A stretch of 64,000 bases of DNA from Natrialba asiatica DSM 12278 (GCF_000337555.1 NZ_AOIO01000040.1:310184-374183), one strand, 5' to 3'; numbered from the stretch's first letter, positions 17,186-26,726 are shown. The notes: generated by a model from the sequence alone, not told the origin. Numbers and translations: made by a program.

Positions 17186-18508
17186 ATGACTGGCGTATTT
17201 ATGTCATTGTGGAGACGGTATCGGTCTATTCCCATCGTATACCGGATCGCGATAGCGTTCGTTCTCGGCGCTCTCGTCGGGTTGGCTGTCGGCCGGCCGG
17301 CGATGGAACTCCAACCGATCGGTGACTTGTTCGTCCGATTGCTCGAGATGATCATCGTTCCGATCATCATTTTCACGTTGTTGATGGCGACGCGGGAACT
17401 ATCCCCGAAAAATCTGGGTCGCATTGGCGGACAGGTCGTGATCCTGTATCTCGCCACGACCGCCGTTGCCATCGGAATGGGACTTGGCGTTAGTAATCTC
17501 ATCGATCCCGGGACGGGAATGACCTTAGAGCAGACGGACGTCCAGACTGGACAGACACCGTCGCTGACGGATCAAGTGTTCAATATCGTCCCCGAGAACC
17601 CCATCACTGCGATGGCGGAGGGGAACATCCTCGCGATCATCTTCTTCACGCTCGTCTTCGGCCTCGGGATGACGATGGTCCGAGCGGAAGTCGAACCCGA
17701 CTCGGCCGTCCGGAACGGCATCGACACGATCTTCGACGTGGTTGATGCCGGCGCAGAGGTTATGTTCAAAATCGTCTGGGGAGTCATGGAGTTCGGTGTC
17801 CTCGGCGTATTTGCGCTGATGGCGGCGCTGTTCGGCGAAGTTGGTGCCCAAGCTGTTGGGGCGTATTTCTCCCTCTCGATGACGCTCGCGATCGCCATCG
17901 GACTCCAGATCACGCTGGTCTACCTCCTGGTCATCATTCGAGGTGCGGTTGGCGTTTCACCCGTCGCCTTCCTTCGCGGCATCAAGGAGGCACTTATTAC
18001 GGCACTCAGTATTCGGTCGTCCACCGCGACGCTTCCCATCTCGATGTCGGACGCCGACGAGAATCTCCAGATCAAAGAGCGCGTATACGGTTTCTCGCTT
18101 CCGCTGGGAGCCACGATCAACATGGACGGCACGGCGATGTACCTCGGCATCGTCGCCATCTTCGCTGCGAACATCGCCGGTGCTTCACTCACACTAATCG
18201 AACAGCTCACCATTCTGCTGACCGCGCTCCTTATGAGCATCGGCACCGCGGGCGTTCCCAGCGCGAGTCTGGTCATGATGACCGCGGTGTTGACTCAAGT
18301 CGGGCTTCCACTCGAAGTGATCGGAATGATTGCGGGTATCGATCCACTGCTCGATCGTCTCCGGACGATGAACAACATCGCCGGCGATATGGCAGTGACG
18401 ACGGTCGTTGCAAAGTGGAACGATGCGATCGACCTCACATCCGGCGTGTGGGCTGACGCCCCCGCCGAGTTCAGTGAGGAAGCCGTTAGCGCGACGAACG
18501 ACGACTGA
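17186..18508 (+). CDS. dicarboxylate/amino acid:cation symporter (SLC1/DAACS), probably glutamate/aspartate
   Basis: The 440-residue protein is a GltPh-type elevator transporter. HP1 carries the serine-rich SSTATLPIS, TM7 the NMDGTAMY signature, and TM8 the residues DPLLDRLRTMNNIAGD. Aligned on GltPh, the residues corresponding to D394, R397, N401 and D405 are all kept, and the Arg is the determinant for acidic side-chain substrates, which favours glutamate or aspartate over neutral amino acids. Coupling is probably to Na+. The ATG at 17186 is used; 17201 is an alternative. It is followed by a class III PLP enzyme on the same strand after about 306 bp. Confidence 0.9.
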   Translation: MTGVFMSLWRRYRSIPIVYRIAIAFVLGALVGLAVGRPAMELQPIGDLFVRLLEMIIVPIIIFTLLMATRELSPKNLGRIGGQVVILYLATTAVAIGMGLGVSNLIDPGTGMTLEQTDVQTGQTPSLTDQVFNIVPENPITAMAEGNILAIIFFTLVFGLGMTMVRAEVEPDSAVRNGIDTIFDVVDAGAEVMFKIVWGVMEFGVLGVFALMAALFGEVGAQAVGAYFSLSMTLAIAIGLQITLVYLLVIIRGAVGVSPVAFLRGIKEALITALSIRSSTATLPISMSDADENLQIKERVYGFSLPLGATINMDGTAMYLGIVAIFAANIAGASLTLIEQLTILLTALLMSIGTAGVPSASLVMMTAVLTQVGLPLEVIGMIAGIDPLLDRLRTMNNIAGDMAVTTVVAKWNDAIDLTSGVWADAPAEFSEEAVSATNDD

Positions 18509-18814
18509 ACACCCTAAATTCCGATAAATGATACACGGTGCGCGGAATCTCACGACCGGAATCACGGATCCACGCGACAGGCACAGCCCTGAAACCGTAC
18601 GACGTCACCTATCTGAGATCACATCTCTGTGCAACTCGAGTGGGAAAATTGGGGTTGGATTGGTTCGGACGGACGCAATCATCCGCTCCTCGCTTCGACC
18701 CGGTCACTACAAACCGGGATCGGCCTCCGCGGTCGGAACGGTGCCGTTGTCGGGGTGGGCACTGTGACCGATTTCGATCGTACGGAATCCGACGACGTCA
18801 ATCGTGTGGAGGAT
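18509..18814. other. 306-bp gap between SLC1 symporter and PLP enzyme
   Basis: I see no coding region, RNA gene or clear terminator. The first 60 bp are AT-rich. If translation of the next gene begins at the GTG at 18764 instead of 18815, the gap shortens to about 255 bp. Confidence 0.4.
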
Positions 18815-20131
18815 ATGAAAGACGATTCTTCGACGAACAGAGACCGAACGGAACCGATCGTTGACCGCGCACGCGAAATAATCCCTGGCGGTGCACAGAC
18901 CGGGTTGCGAGCGCAGGCGTACGACACGGGAGATGTCGCCTTCGAATCGGCGTCGGGTGCCACGCTGACGACCGTCGCCGGGGAGCAGTACATCGACTAT
19001 CACCTCGGATTCGGCCCGATCATCCTCGGCCACGCTCACGAGGATGTCGACGCGGCGGCCCGAGCGGCTATCGACGACGGCGTATTGTACGGCGCGGGCA
19101 CAACACCGCTGGAGGTCGAGGTTGCTGAACGCCTCGTCGATCTCGTACCCAGCGTCGAGATGGTGAACTTCTGCAACAGCGGCAGTGAAGCCACCTATCA
19201 CGCGATCCGGCTCGCGCGAGCCGCCACCGGTAACGAGAAGGTGCTAAAATTCGAGGGCTGTTACCATGGCTGGCACGACTACGTCGACGTCAGCGTCTAT
19301 CCACCCGCCGACCGCGTCGGCGAGCGTTATCCCGAGTCCGACGGTATGCTCCCGGCAGCCGTCGAGAACACGCTGGTCGCTCCGTTCAACGATTCCGACG
19401 CCGCCGAGGAGATCGTTCGCGACCACAGCGACGACCTCGCGGCGGTCATCCTCGAGCCCGTTCCCCACTCCGTCGGCTGTCTACACCCGCGAACGGAGTT
19501 CCTCGAGACGCTGCGCGAGGTGACCGAAGTCCACGGCGTTCCGTTGATCTTCGACGAGGTCATCAGCGGCTTCCGTCACTCGCCACACGGCGTTCAGGGC
19601 GAGGTCAACGTTACGCCCGATCTCACTTGCGTCGCGAAGGCCTTGGGCAACGGGTATCCCGTGGCGGCCGTCGGTGGCCGATCAGATCTACTCGCCCAGG
19701 CGGGCGGTGACAACGAGTCCGGCGTTGTCATCAGCGGGACGTATTCGGGTAGTCTTCCGGGACTAGCCGCTGCACGCGAGACTATCGACACCATCGTCGC
19801 CGAGGACGTTCAGGCGTCCCTGACCGACCTCGGTGACCGCTATCGCGACGGACTGGCCGACCTACTCGAGGACCACGGGGTCGACGGCCGGGTTGTCGGC
19901 CACCGGAGCATTTTCAGCGTTCAATTCGGCGTGCGTGGCGAACCCCGTACCTACGAGGACGTTCTCGGACTCGACGAGGAGCGCTTCCACGCGTTCGCGG
20001 CGGGCATGCGAGAGCGCGGCCACTTCTTCACGCCGAACCCGTACAAGCGCCACCACCTTTCGGCCGCTCACGACGAGGCCCACCTCGAGTCTTATCTCGA
20101 GGCTGCCGATACGGTGCTCGCTGAACTCTGA
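18815..20131 (+). CDS. class III PLP-dependent aminotransferase, glutamate-1-semialdehyde-aminomutase-like
   Basis: The 438-residue protein is fold-type I, class III. It has SGSEATYHAIRLARAATG for cofactor phosphate contact, EGCYHGWHDY, the Asp of IFDEVISGFR and the Schiff-base lysine in VAKALGNGYP (about K275). The overall pattern (RAREIIPGGAQTG at the N-terminus, PNPYKRHHLSAAHD near the C-terminus) resembles HemL, but the lysine motif lacks the GGG of standard HemL (usually GKIIGGGLP). It may be a HemL paralogue or an amino acid omega-transaminase rather than the haem pathway enzyme. GGAGG just before the ATG at 18815 favours that start; GTG at 18764 is possible. The acidic amino acid symporter lies upstream. 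Confidence 0.82.
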   Translation: MKDDSSTNRDRTEPIVDRAREIIPGGAQTGLRAQAYDTGDVAFESASGATLTTVAGEQYIDYHLGFGPIILGHAHEDVDAAARAAIDDGVLYGAGTTPLEVEVAERLVDLVPSVEMVNFCNSGSEATYHAIRLARAATGNEKVLKFEGCYHGWHDYVDVSVYPPADRVGERYPESDGMLPAAVENTLVAPFNDSDAAEEIVRDHSDDLAAVILEPVPHSVGCLHPRTEFLETLREVTEVHGVPLIFDEVISGFRHSPHGVQGEVNVTPDLTCVAKALGNGYPVAAVGGRSDLLAQAGGDNESGVVISGTYSGSLPGLAAARETIDTIVAEDVQASLTDLGDRYRDGLADLLEDHGVDGRVVGHRSIFSVQFGVRGEPRTYEDVLGLDEERFHAFAAGMRERGHFFTPNPYKRHHLSAAHDEAHLESYLEAADTVLAEL

Positions 20132-20314
20132 TTCGGCTTCTGAACCAGAGACGTGTCCCAGGGGACGGCACGCTCAACTGTCTTCTCGGTCACGCTCCGT
20201 GTGAACCTCTTCCTTCCAACCGTTGATGCCACCGCCAACCTCCCTCTTCGACTTCTTCCTGTACGACGTACCGGAACGCGAACACCTTTTACGTTCCTCC
20301 CGGAGACAGCGTAC

Positions 20315-22570
20315 ATGAACGCCATTACCGCAGCCGATTACTACGATTTGCGGCAGGTCTCGGAGCCGCAACTCTCGCCGGACGACGAACGGGTGGCGTT
20401 CGTCCGCCGAACGCCGACGGACGACCGATCCCACGAAGCGACGATTTTCGTCGTCCCGGTCGGCGGCGACGAACCGACCCAGTTCACCATCAGCGAGGGC
20501 GTCGACAGCCAGCCCCGCTTTAGCCCCGACGGCGACCGCCTCGCGTTCGTCAGCACCCGCGGCGAGGCCGACGACAGACAACAACTCTGGGTTACCCCCA
20601 CGACGGGCGGCGAGGCCCGCCAACTCACGTCCGTCGTCGGCGGCGTCACTGAACTCGAGTGGAGTCCCGACGGCTCGCGGCTACTCTTCTCCCAGCGCGT
20701 CACCGCCGACGACCGCGCGGAAGACCGCGACCTTGCGGTCGATCCCGACTACGAACCCGCGGAGCCGGACCCGCGCGTGATCGACCGCATGGTCTACCGC
20801 GCCAACACCGAGTACGCGGACGGCCGACGCAGCCACGCGTACGTCTTAGACGTCGAGGCGGCGCTCGAACGCGACGCCGATCTTCGGGAGGCGGAGACCG
20901 GCGACGCCATCCAGCGTCTCACCGACGGCGACGAGGACCACATCAGCCCGACCTGGGGCGACGACGACACGATCTACTACGCGGTCAAAACCGCCGCCGA
21001 AGGCGTCCATCCCGACGACTCGCTCCGCTACGAGCTGTACGAGCACGACCTCGACACCGACGAGGCGACGGCCTTCACCCGGACGACGGGCTGGGCCACT
21101 GAACTCGCGGCGACGACGGACGGCCTGGTCGCGTTCGAGTTCACCCCGGCGGAACGGTCGTCGATGCGCCAGACGGAGGTCCGCGTCCACGACCGGGAGA
21201 CGGGGACGGAGACGACGCCGACGGCGTCTCTCGATCGGACGATCGGTCACCGCTGTGACTTCGCGTGGGCACCGGGCGGCGAGGCGCTGTATTTCACGAC
21301 GCCGGAGACGGGATCGCGGGTGCTCTGGTCGGTCGCCGTCGGCGTAGGGGTGGGGACGGGGAGCGGCGCTGATGACGGGACGAGTGACGAGGTCGGCAGC
21401 GAGGAGCCGACGCGCGTCTACGGCGAGGGCGTCACCGTCGCGGACTTCTCGGTCGGCGAGAACGCGGTCGCGCTCGTCCAGAGCGAGTGGGATCATCCCG
21501 GCGACGTGTTCGTCACGACGCGGGGGGGTACCGAGACCCACCGGCTCACCCGCGTCAACGGCGATCTGCTCGCGGATCGGGCGGTGCGCCAGCCCGAAGA
21601 GGTCTGGTTCGAGGGTGGTACCGTCGCCGATGGTGGTGCTGGTGACGGTGCCGGTGCGGAGGGCGGTACGGATGACGGCGTCAAGGGCGGCGATGACGGC
21701 GATGGCGGAGACGACGGCGACGAAGCGGAGACGCAAATCCAGGGCTGGCTCCTGACGCCGCCCGAGTTCGACGCCGACGCCGCGGGCGGGCCGGACGAGA
21801 CGTATCCGCTCGTCGTCGAGATTCACGGCGGCCCGCACGCCCAGTGGACGACTGCGGGAACGATGTGGCACGAGTTCCAGACGCTCGCGGCGCAGGGCTA
21901 CGTCGTCTTCTGGTGTAACCCGCGAGGCTCGACGGGGTACGGCGAGGCGCACGCGACGGCGATCGACCGCGACTGGGGCGACGTTACCCTCGCGGACGTG
22001 CTCTCGGGCGTCGAGACGGTCTGCGAGCGCGAGTTCGTCGACGAAGACGAGACATTCGTCACCGGGGGGAGCTTCGGCGGGTTCATGACCGCGTGGACGG
22101 TCACCCGGACCGACCGCTTCCGGGCGGCGGTTTCCCAGCGCGGCGTCTACGACCTCACCGGTTTCTACGGCTCGACGGACGCGTTCAAACTGATCGAGGG
22201 CGATTTCGACGCGACGCCCTGGGACGATCCCGACCTCCTCTGGGAGCAATCGCCGGTAGCACACGTCGCCGAGGTCGAGACGCCGACGCTGGTGCTCCAC
22301 TCCGATCGCGACTACCGCACGCCGGCCAACACCGCCGAACTGTTCTACCTCGGCCTGCAGAAACACGGCGTCGACACCCGGATGGTCCGCTACCCGCGCG
22401 AGGGACACGAACTCTCGCGGTCCGGAGAGCCCGGTCACGTCGTGGATCGCCTCGAACGCCTCGTCCGCTGGTTCGACGGCTACGCCGACTCGCGCGAGGC
22501 CCCGCCGGCGCTCGATCGCGAGCGCGATGCGGGTCTGTCCGGCGGGCTAGACGAGTCGGACGAGGAGTGA
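20315..22570 (+). CDS. S9 family prolyl oligopeptidase-like serine peptidase
   Basis: The 751-residue cytosolic peptidase has an N-terminal beta-propeller built of TolB/DPP-like repeats (SPDGDRLAFVSTRG, WSPDGSRLLFSQR) and a C-terminal alpha/beta-hydrolase domain. The catalytic Ser is in GGSFGGF (about S586), Asp in HSDRDYRTP (about D664) and His in REGHELSR (about H698). It probably cleaves short peptides, as acylaminoacyl- or dipeptidyl-peptidases do. Between propeller and hydrolase domain sits a Gly/Asp-rich insertion (about residues 435-475) of repeated GDDG/GGDG units. There is no signal peptide. The ATG at 20315 begins at the conserved region and removes a non-conserved upstream stretch. 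Confidence 0.88.
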   Translation: MNAITAADYYDLRQVSEPQLSPDDERVAFVRRTPTDDRSHEATIFVVPVGGDEPTQFTISEGVDSQPRFSPDGDRLAFVSTRGEADDRQQLWVTPTTGGEARQLTSVVGGVTELEWSPDGSRLLFSQRVTADDRAEDRDLAVDPDYEPAEPDPRVIDRMVYRANTEYADGRRSHAYVLDVEAALERDADLREAETGDAIQRLTDGDEDHISPTWGDDDTIYYAVKTAAEGVHPDDSLRYELYEHDLDTDEATAFTRTTGWATELAATTDGLVAFEFTPAERSSMRQTEVRVHDRETGTETTPTASLDRTIGHRCDFAWAPGGEALYFTTPETGSRVLWSVAVGVGVGTGSGADDGTSDEVGSEEPTRVYGEGVTVADFSVGENAVALVQSEWDHPGDVFVTTRGGTETHRLTRVNGDLLADRAVRQPEEVWFEGGTVADGGAGDGAGAEGGTDDGVKGGDDGDGGDDGDEAETQIQGWLLTPPEFDADAAGGPDETYPLVVEIHGGPHAQWTTAGTMWHEFQTLAAQGYVVFWCNPRGSTGYGEAHATAIDRDWGDVTLADVLSGVETVCEREFVDEDETFVTGGSFGGFMTAWTVTRTDRFRAAVSQRGVYDLTGFYGSTDAFKLIEGDFDATPWDDPDLLWEQSPVAHVAEVETPTLVLHSDRDYRTPANTAELFYLGLQKHGVDTRMVRYPREGHELSRSGEPGHVVDRLERLVRWFDGYADSREAPPALDRERDAGLSGGLDESDEE

Positions 22571-22693
22571 CGGGTGACGGGTGACGAGCGACGAGTGTCG
22601 TCGCTCTCGCTATCCGGCGACCGGTCCGCCCTGATCGCCGACCGCGCGTTCACAGGGCCGACTCCTACAGGTCGGGCACTCGTTCGGTCGGGC

Positions 22694-22897
22694 ATGGACA
22701 GAAACGTCGGCGGCGTCGATCGCTTCCTTCGCATTACGCTCGGACTCACCCTTTTGCTCATCGGGTACCGAAACCGGGAGCAAACGGCCGGCGCGCTCGC
22801 GTTCATCGCCGGAAGCGACCTCCTCGCGACGGCCGTCATCCAGCGGTGCCCGATAAACGCCCTTCTCGGGATCGATACCTGCGGGAGCAGCGAGTGA
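22694..22897 (+). CDS. DUF2892 (YgaP-like) small membrane protein
   Basis: The 67-residue protein matches the DUF2892 pattern: NVGGVDRFLRITLGLTLLLIG, then a second hydrophobic stretch (ALAFIAGSDLLATAVIQRCP) ending in CPINALLGIDTC. Two membrane helices are predicted, and the two cysteines of the CP...TC motif are characteristic of the inner-membrane YgaP-like domain. It often occurs with rhodanese or sulfur-metabolism genes, but none is next to it here. It starts 123 bp after the S9 peptidase gene and is convergent with the cupin gene. Confidence 0.82.
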   Translation: MDRNVGGVDRFLRITLGLTLLLIGYRNREQTAGALAFIAGSDLLATAVIQRCPINALLGIDTCGSSE

Positions 22898-22915
22898 CCG
22901 ACCGCTCGCGTCCGT

Positions 22916-23317
22916 TCACTCGTCGCCGGCGAACTCGTCCGGGTTGTCCGGATCGTACTGCACCGCGTCGTCGTCGGCCGGCGGCGCACCGATCGCCATC
23001 ACTTCGATCGCCTCGTCCGCGTGGGCGGGGTTGTAGGCCCGATGCGGGGATGCAGGCTGGGCCGTGAACGTCGCCCCCGTGGGCACTTCGAACTCGCCGC
23101 CGGGCGTTTCGACGTGAAGCGGCCCCGAGAGAACGACGAACGCCTCCTCCTGTCGCTCGTGGTAGTGATACGCAAGCGGCAGCTGTTCGCCGGGCTCCGC
23201 CGAGAAGTGATTGATCGCCACGCTCTCCAACCCGGCCGCCTCGCTCACCCGCCGGCAGTCGCATGGCCGATCCCCGACTGCGTCGAGTACGTCCGGATCG
23301 ACGACGCTGTAGGACAT
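22916..23317 (-). CDS. cupin domain protein
   Basis: The 133-residue single-domain cupin has metal-site motif 1 around PLAYHYHERQEEAFVVLSG (H-x-H with the later Glu) and motif 2 around PTGATFTAQPASPHRAYNP, plus a Cys-rich N-terminal bit (DCRR). It may bind a divalent metal and act as a sensor, isomerase or dioxygenase; the reaction is not predictable. The ATG at 23317 is just upstream of the first strand. It lies 50 bp downstream of upp on the same strand and may be co-transcribed with it. Confidence 0.82.
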   Translation of the reverse strand: MSYSVVDPDVLDAVGDRPCDCRRVSEAAGLESVAINHFSAEPGEQLPLAYHYHERQEEAFVVLSGPLHVETPGGEFEVPTGATFTAQPASPHRAYNPAHADEAIEVMAIGAPPADDDAVQYDPDNPDEFAGDE

Positions 23318-23367
23318 GGCTGTCCCGTTACCGGCGAGGCGCAAAAGTGTCGCGGTCCGTGCGCCGA

Positions 23368-24045
23368 TCAGGTCGTCCGGAACGCCCGGTCGCCGGCGTC
23401 GCCCAATCCGGGGATGATGAAGCCGTCGTCGTCGAGTCGGTCGTCGATCGAGACCGTCAACAGGTCGGCCTCGGGGAACTCGTCGTCGACGCGCAGGAGG
23501 CCCTCGGGTGCGGAGACCGCAGAGAGCACGATCAGGTTCTCCGGGTCGGACGAGTTCTCGACGACGTGATCGAGGACGGTACACATCGTGGAGCCGGTGG
23601 CGAGCATCGGATCGGCGATGATGACCGTGTCGTCCTCGGTGATCTCGGGGAGTTTGACGTAGTCGACGGTAATCGGGAACGAGCCGTCCTCCGCGCGGCC
23701 GGCCTCCTCGTTGCGACTGGCGCTGATGACGCCCTGTCGGGCGCGGGGGAACGCCTTCAGGAGCCCCTCGACGAACGGCGTCGCCGCGCGCAGGACGTTG
23801 ATGATCACGACGTCGTCGAGCCCGCGGACCCGTTCGCCCATCGTGGTCTCGAGGGGCGTCTCGATCTCGACGTACTCGGTTTCCATGCGGCCGTCGATGA
23901 TCTCGTAGCCGCAGATGCGGCCGAGTTTGACGAGACCCTTACGGAAACTGACCTGCTCGGTTTCGACGTCTCGAAGCTGCGAGAGCGTGTGTTTCGCGAG
24001 TGCGTGCGTCACGAGATACGCGTCATCCCGGTCTTCGATTGGCAT
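23368..24045 (-). CDS. upp: uracil phosphoribosyltransferase
   Basis: This 225-residue enzyme converts uracil and PRPP to UMP in pyrimidine salvage. The PRPP-binding loop is [14 protein letters not shown], the flexible-loop motif is [17 protein letters not shown], and the uracil-binding C-terminus is [23 protein letters not shown], all standard for Upp. The N-terminal [12 protein letters not shown] also matches the family. The ATG at 24045 removes an unconserved upstream extension. The cupin gene follows it; the gene on the other side, at 24179, is divergent. Confidence 0.95.
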   Translation of the reverse strand: MPIEDRDDAYLVTHALAKHTLSQLRDVETEQVSFRKGLVKLGRICGYEIIDGRMETEYVEIETPLETTMGERVRGLDDVVIINVLRAATPFVEGLLKAFPRARQGVISASRNEEAGRAEDGSFPITVDYVKLPEITEDDTVIIADPMLATGSTMCTVLDHVVENSSDPENLIVLSAVSAPEGLLRVDDEFPEADLLTVSIDDRLDDDGFIIPGLGDAGDRAFRTT

Positions 24046-24178
24046 ACTCGTATGGCCACCCGCGGGGTAGTTCACAGTGTCGATCACCGGCGACGATGTC
24101 GCGTACACGCCCCTGCAAGGGGCTGACACGCAGCGGAGAAGTTTATGCCGATCCATCCCCTACTACTCGCTCACTCGA

Positions 24179-24901
24179 ATGGAAGAGAGCATTTCGGGAT
24201 TCAAAGTTCGCGGCGACTGGGGCGACGTCGTCGAACACGGCGAACGCATTACCCGGGCGCTACGCGACGAAGGCGTTCACGATCCCGCACACGACTACGG
24301 CGCACACTTCGCTCGCGCCTTCGAAGAGTGGGACGAGTGGCGACCCAAAGCACACGAGACGCTCGACACCGACGTCAGCGAGAAGACCGCAGACCAGGCA
24401 AGCGTCGAGGAAGGAACGGGCGAACAAGCCGGCAAAGACCCCGACGAAGACATCAAAACCGCCGGAGAGAAACTTACCACCTCCTACGAACAACTCGAGG
24501 AGGACGACCCCGAGGCCGCCGTCGACAACTGGAAGGAATCGATTGACTACGTCGCCCGCGCAGCCGATTCCGCCGGTCGCAAGGCCCTCCGCCGCGTCGA
24601 GGACACCGTCTACCAGAACGTGATGACCCAACTCGCACCGTACTACTTCGACAACGAACTCATCAGCGCCAACGTCCAGCAATCCGCCCGCAACGGCGAC
24701 AACGGCGAGCAGTTCGCCTTCGAGGTCAACGTCAACGACGACGATCTGAAAGATGCCGTCTCCGACCGCCTCGCTGAACTCGACGATGAAGTCGACCGTT
24801 GGCACGTCGAAGTCGAAAAGGATACCGGTGCGGCCGAGGCGATCGAGGGGGCGGAGCCGCCGCCGGAGGCCGATGATCAGTCAAAATTCACGACGAACTG
24901 A
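24179..24901 (+). CDS. haloarchaeal conserved protein, possibly DUF5828
   Basis: This 240-residue soluble, acidic protein has no recognisable catalytic motif. It consists of an N-terminal region (SGFKVRGDWGDVVEHGERITRAL), a central charged linker and a helical segment (AVDNWKESIDYVARAADSAGRKALRRVEDTVYQNVMTQ), then a strand-rich part ending in a Pro/Glu tail. It resembles a haloarchaea-only family I remember as DUF5828, but I cannot confirm this. The ATG at 24179 is chosen because TTTATG-like AT-rich sequence lies about 30 nt before it. Divergent from upp; function unknown. Confidence 0.65.
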   Translation: MEESISGFKVRGDWGDVVEHGERITRALRDEGVHDPAHDYGAHFARAFEEWDEWRPKAHETLDTDVSEKTADQASVEEGTGEQAGKDPDEDIKTAGEKLTTSYEQLEEDDPEAAVDNWKESIDYVARAADSAGRKALRRVEDTVYQNVMTQLAPYYFDNELISANVQQSARNGDNGEQFAFEVNVNDDDLKDAVSDRLAELDDEVDRWHVEVEKDTGAAEAIEGAEPPPEADDQSKFTTN

Positions 24902-24980
24902 ACCGTTCGCGTGTCTCGGCACATCAGCTATCTACAGGCCGGCACACACTTGTAGGGCCCGCGAATAGAATCCCCCGTAG

Positions 24981-26168
24981 ATGGTCGAACCCGCGACAGT
25001 CGCGACGTTTCTGGTAGCCGCCATCGCCAGCCTCTTTATGGCCTGGGCGATCGGTGCCGGCTCGAGCGGCTCGACACCGTTCGCTCCCGCCGTCGGTGCC
25101 AACGCGATTTCGGTGATGCGAGCCGGTTTCTTCGTCGGGCTCCTCGGATTCATCGGCGCCGTCGTCCAGGGTGCAAACGTCTCCGAAGCGGTCGGCAGGG
25201 AACTCATCGGCGGCGTCATCCTCTCGCCGAGCGCCGCAACGATCGCCCTGATTATCGCCGCCGGGCTGGTCGCAATCGGCGTCTTCGCCGGCTACCCCAT
25301 CGCCACCGCTTTTACAGTCACCGGTGCCGTCGTCGGCGTCGGCCTGGCGATGGGCGGCGATCCCGCGTGGCCGAAATACGTCGAAATAGCCACGCTCTGG
25401 ATTCTCACGCCCTTCGTCGGGGGCGGTCTCGCCTACGGTATCGCCCGGCTCCTCCGGAGCGAACCCATCGCAGAACCCTCCCTGATCGTCGGCCTCGCCG
25501 CCTTCGTCGGCCTCCTCATCGCCAACATCGAGTTCGCCTTTCTCGACCCCGACAGCACCGGCGGCGCGTCTATCGCACAGGCTGTAAGCGACTGGGCGCC
25601 CGGTCCTGAACTCGTCGGTATGATCGTCGTGACAGGACTCGTGGGGCTGCTCTGGGGTGGAATCGTCGCCGCCGATCTGCGCAGCAGCGTCGAACGCGGT
25701 GAACGACATTTCCTGCTCGTTCTCGGTGCGCTCGTCGCGTTCTCGGCTGGCGGCAGTCAGGTCGGGCTGGCAATCGGGCCGCTGATTCCGCTCTCCGAAG
25801 ACGTCGGTCTCCCGCTTCTTGCGTTGCTTCTGGGCGGCGGTATCGGCCTCCTGATCGGCTCGTGGACCGGTGCGCCGCGAATGATCAAGGCCATCTCACA
25901 GGATTACTCTTCGCTCGGTCCCCGGCGGTCGATCGCCGCGCTCATTCCGTCGTTCATGATCGCGCAGACGGCGGTATTGTTCGGCATCCCCGTCTCCTTC
26001 AACGAAATCATCGTGAGTGCGATCATCGGTAGCGGCTACGCCGCAAGTGGCAGCGGCGTCAGCGCCCGGAAAATGGGGTACACCGTCCTCGCGTGGGTGC
26101 TCTCGCTCGCCGGTTCGATTATCGTCTCCTTCGTCGGCTACACGGCCCTCTCGGCAGTACTTCTGTGA
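24981..26168 (+). CDS. inorganic phosphate transporter, PiT family (copy 3, divergent)
   Basis: The 395-residue protein has about ten helices and the PiT half-repeat signatures GAGSSGSTPFAPAVGANA near the N-terminus and SAGGSQVGLAIGPLIPLSEDVG in the middle. It is more distant from copies 1 and 2 than they are from each other, and its loops are shorter. It probably symports phosphate or a related anion. It stands alone on the plus strand, about 16 kb from the main cluster, following the DUF5828-like gene by 79 bp. The disrupted minus-strand operon begins just downstream. Confidence 0.85.
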   Translation: MVEPATVATFLVAAIASLFMAWAIGAGSSGSTPFAPAVGANAISVMRAGFFVGLLGFIGAVVQGANVSEAVGRELIGGVILSPSAATIALIIAAGLVAIGVFAGYPIATAFTVTGAVVGVGLAMGGDPAWPKYVEIATLWILTPFVGGGLAYGIARLLRSEPIAEPSLIVGLAAFVGLLIANIEFAFLDPDSTGGASIAQAVSDWAPGPELVGMIVVTGLVGLLWGGIVAADLRSSVERGERHFLLVLGALVAFSAGGSQVGLAIGPLIPLSEDVGLPLLALLLGGGIGLLIGSWTGAPRMIKAISQDYSSLGPRRSIAALIPSFMIAQTAVLFGIPVSFNEIIVSAIIGSGYAASGSGVSARKMGYTVLAWVLSLAGSIIVSFVGYTALSAVLL

Positions 26169-26349
26169 CTATTCGTCCGTCTCGAATCCGTCTTTTCTTT
26201 GTTCCAACGGACCGCTCTGGAACGCTTGCGAGTTGGTTGTGATCCGTCAGTCCCTTCCCTCGCGCGAGTGACGGCGTTCCGGTCAGGCGTCTGCCGTTAC
26301 TCCCTTCTCGATCAAGCGTCTGTCGTCACCATCCACTTTAGCATCTGTG

Positions 26350-26357
26350 GAAAGAGT
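26350..26357. repeat. target-site duplication, left copy
   Basis: The 8-bp sequence GAAAGAGT directly abuts the left end of the element, and the identical octamer abuts the right end at 26745-26752. An exact 8-bp duplication is the footprint of a transposition event. Confidence 0.9.
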
Positions 26358-26375
26358 GGCTCTGTTGAAATCCTC
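26358..26375 (+). repeat. left terminal inverted repeat of the element
   Basis: GGCTCTGTTGAAATCCTC; an exact match to the reverse complement of 26727-26744. Similarity stops immediately inside. Confidence 0.9.
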
Positions 26376-26459
26376 TTCTTCAGATGTATTTTAGCGCGAA
26401 ACACACGCACACTACAGATGCGAGTACAACGACTGTTCAAGTTCTCGCGTGGTAGTTCA

Positions 26460-26630
26460 CTATGTTAAGCCCCACACCACACCGAGAAAGATACCGAGAA
26501 CCATACCAAACGGAATACCTATCGCGATATCACCCAGTGCGAGTCCAAGAGTGGCTCCTAGTAGCGGCCCGAACGCAATCCCCAGAGCCATTTTATTCGA
26601 ATCCATTTGGTCATCTTCTTCGTCAAACAC
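26460..26630 (-). CDS. small Gly-rich membrane protein carried inside the element
   Basis: From the GTG at 26630 (or the ATG at 26606) the frame encodes 56 (or 48) residues: an acidic, Lys-containing start (EEDDQMDSNK) followed by two Gly-patterned hydrophobic helices, around ALGIAFGPLLGATLGLALG and IGIPFGMVLGIFLGVVWG. G-x3-G spacing recurs, as in glycine-zipper helices. Similar short proteins with repeated ALGxxxG stretches are widespread among prokaryotes. The ORF lies entirely between the terminal repeats, so it would travel with the element. It is not a transposase fragment. Function unknown. Confidence 0.55.
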   Translation of the reverse strand: MFDEEDDQMDSNKMALGIAFGPLLGATLGLALGDIAIGIPFGMVLGIFLGVVWGLT

Positions 26631-26726
26631 GTGCTGTCTTTGGACTTCCGGTGAGATAAACCCAGAGATCTAATGGAACGTGAGTTCCCCGTACTTACTG
26701 ATCCCCATCAAAATTTATTAGCCGCT

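Noticed and set aside
26169-26311. Search for a transposase next to the element
   Set aside because: No transposase-like frame occurs inside or beside the element.
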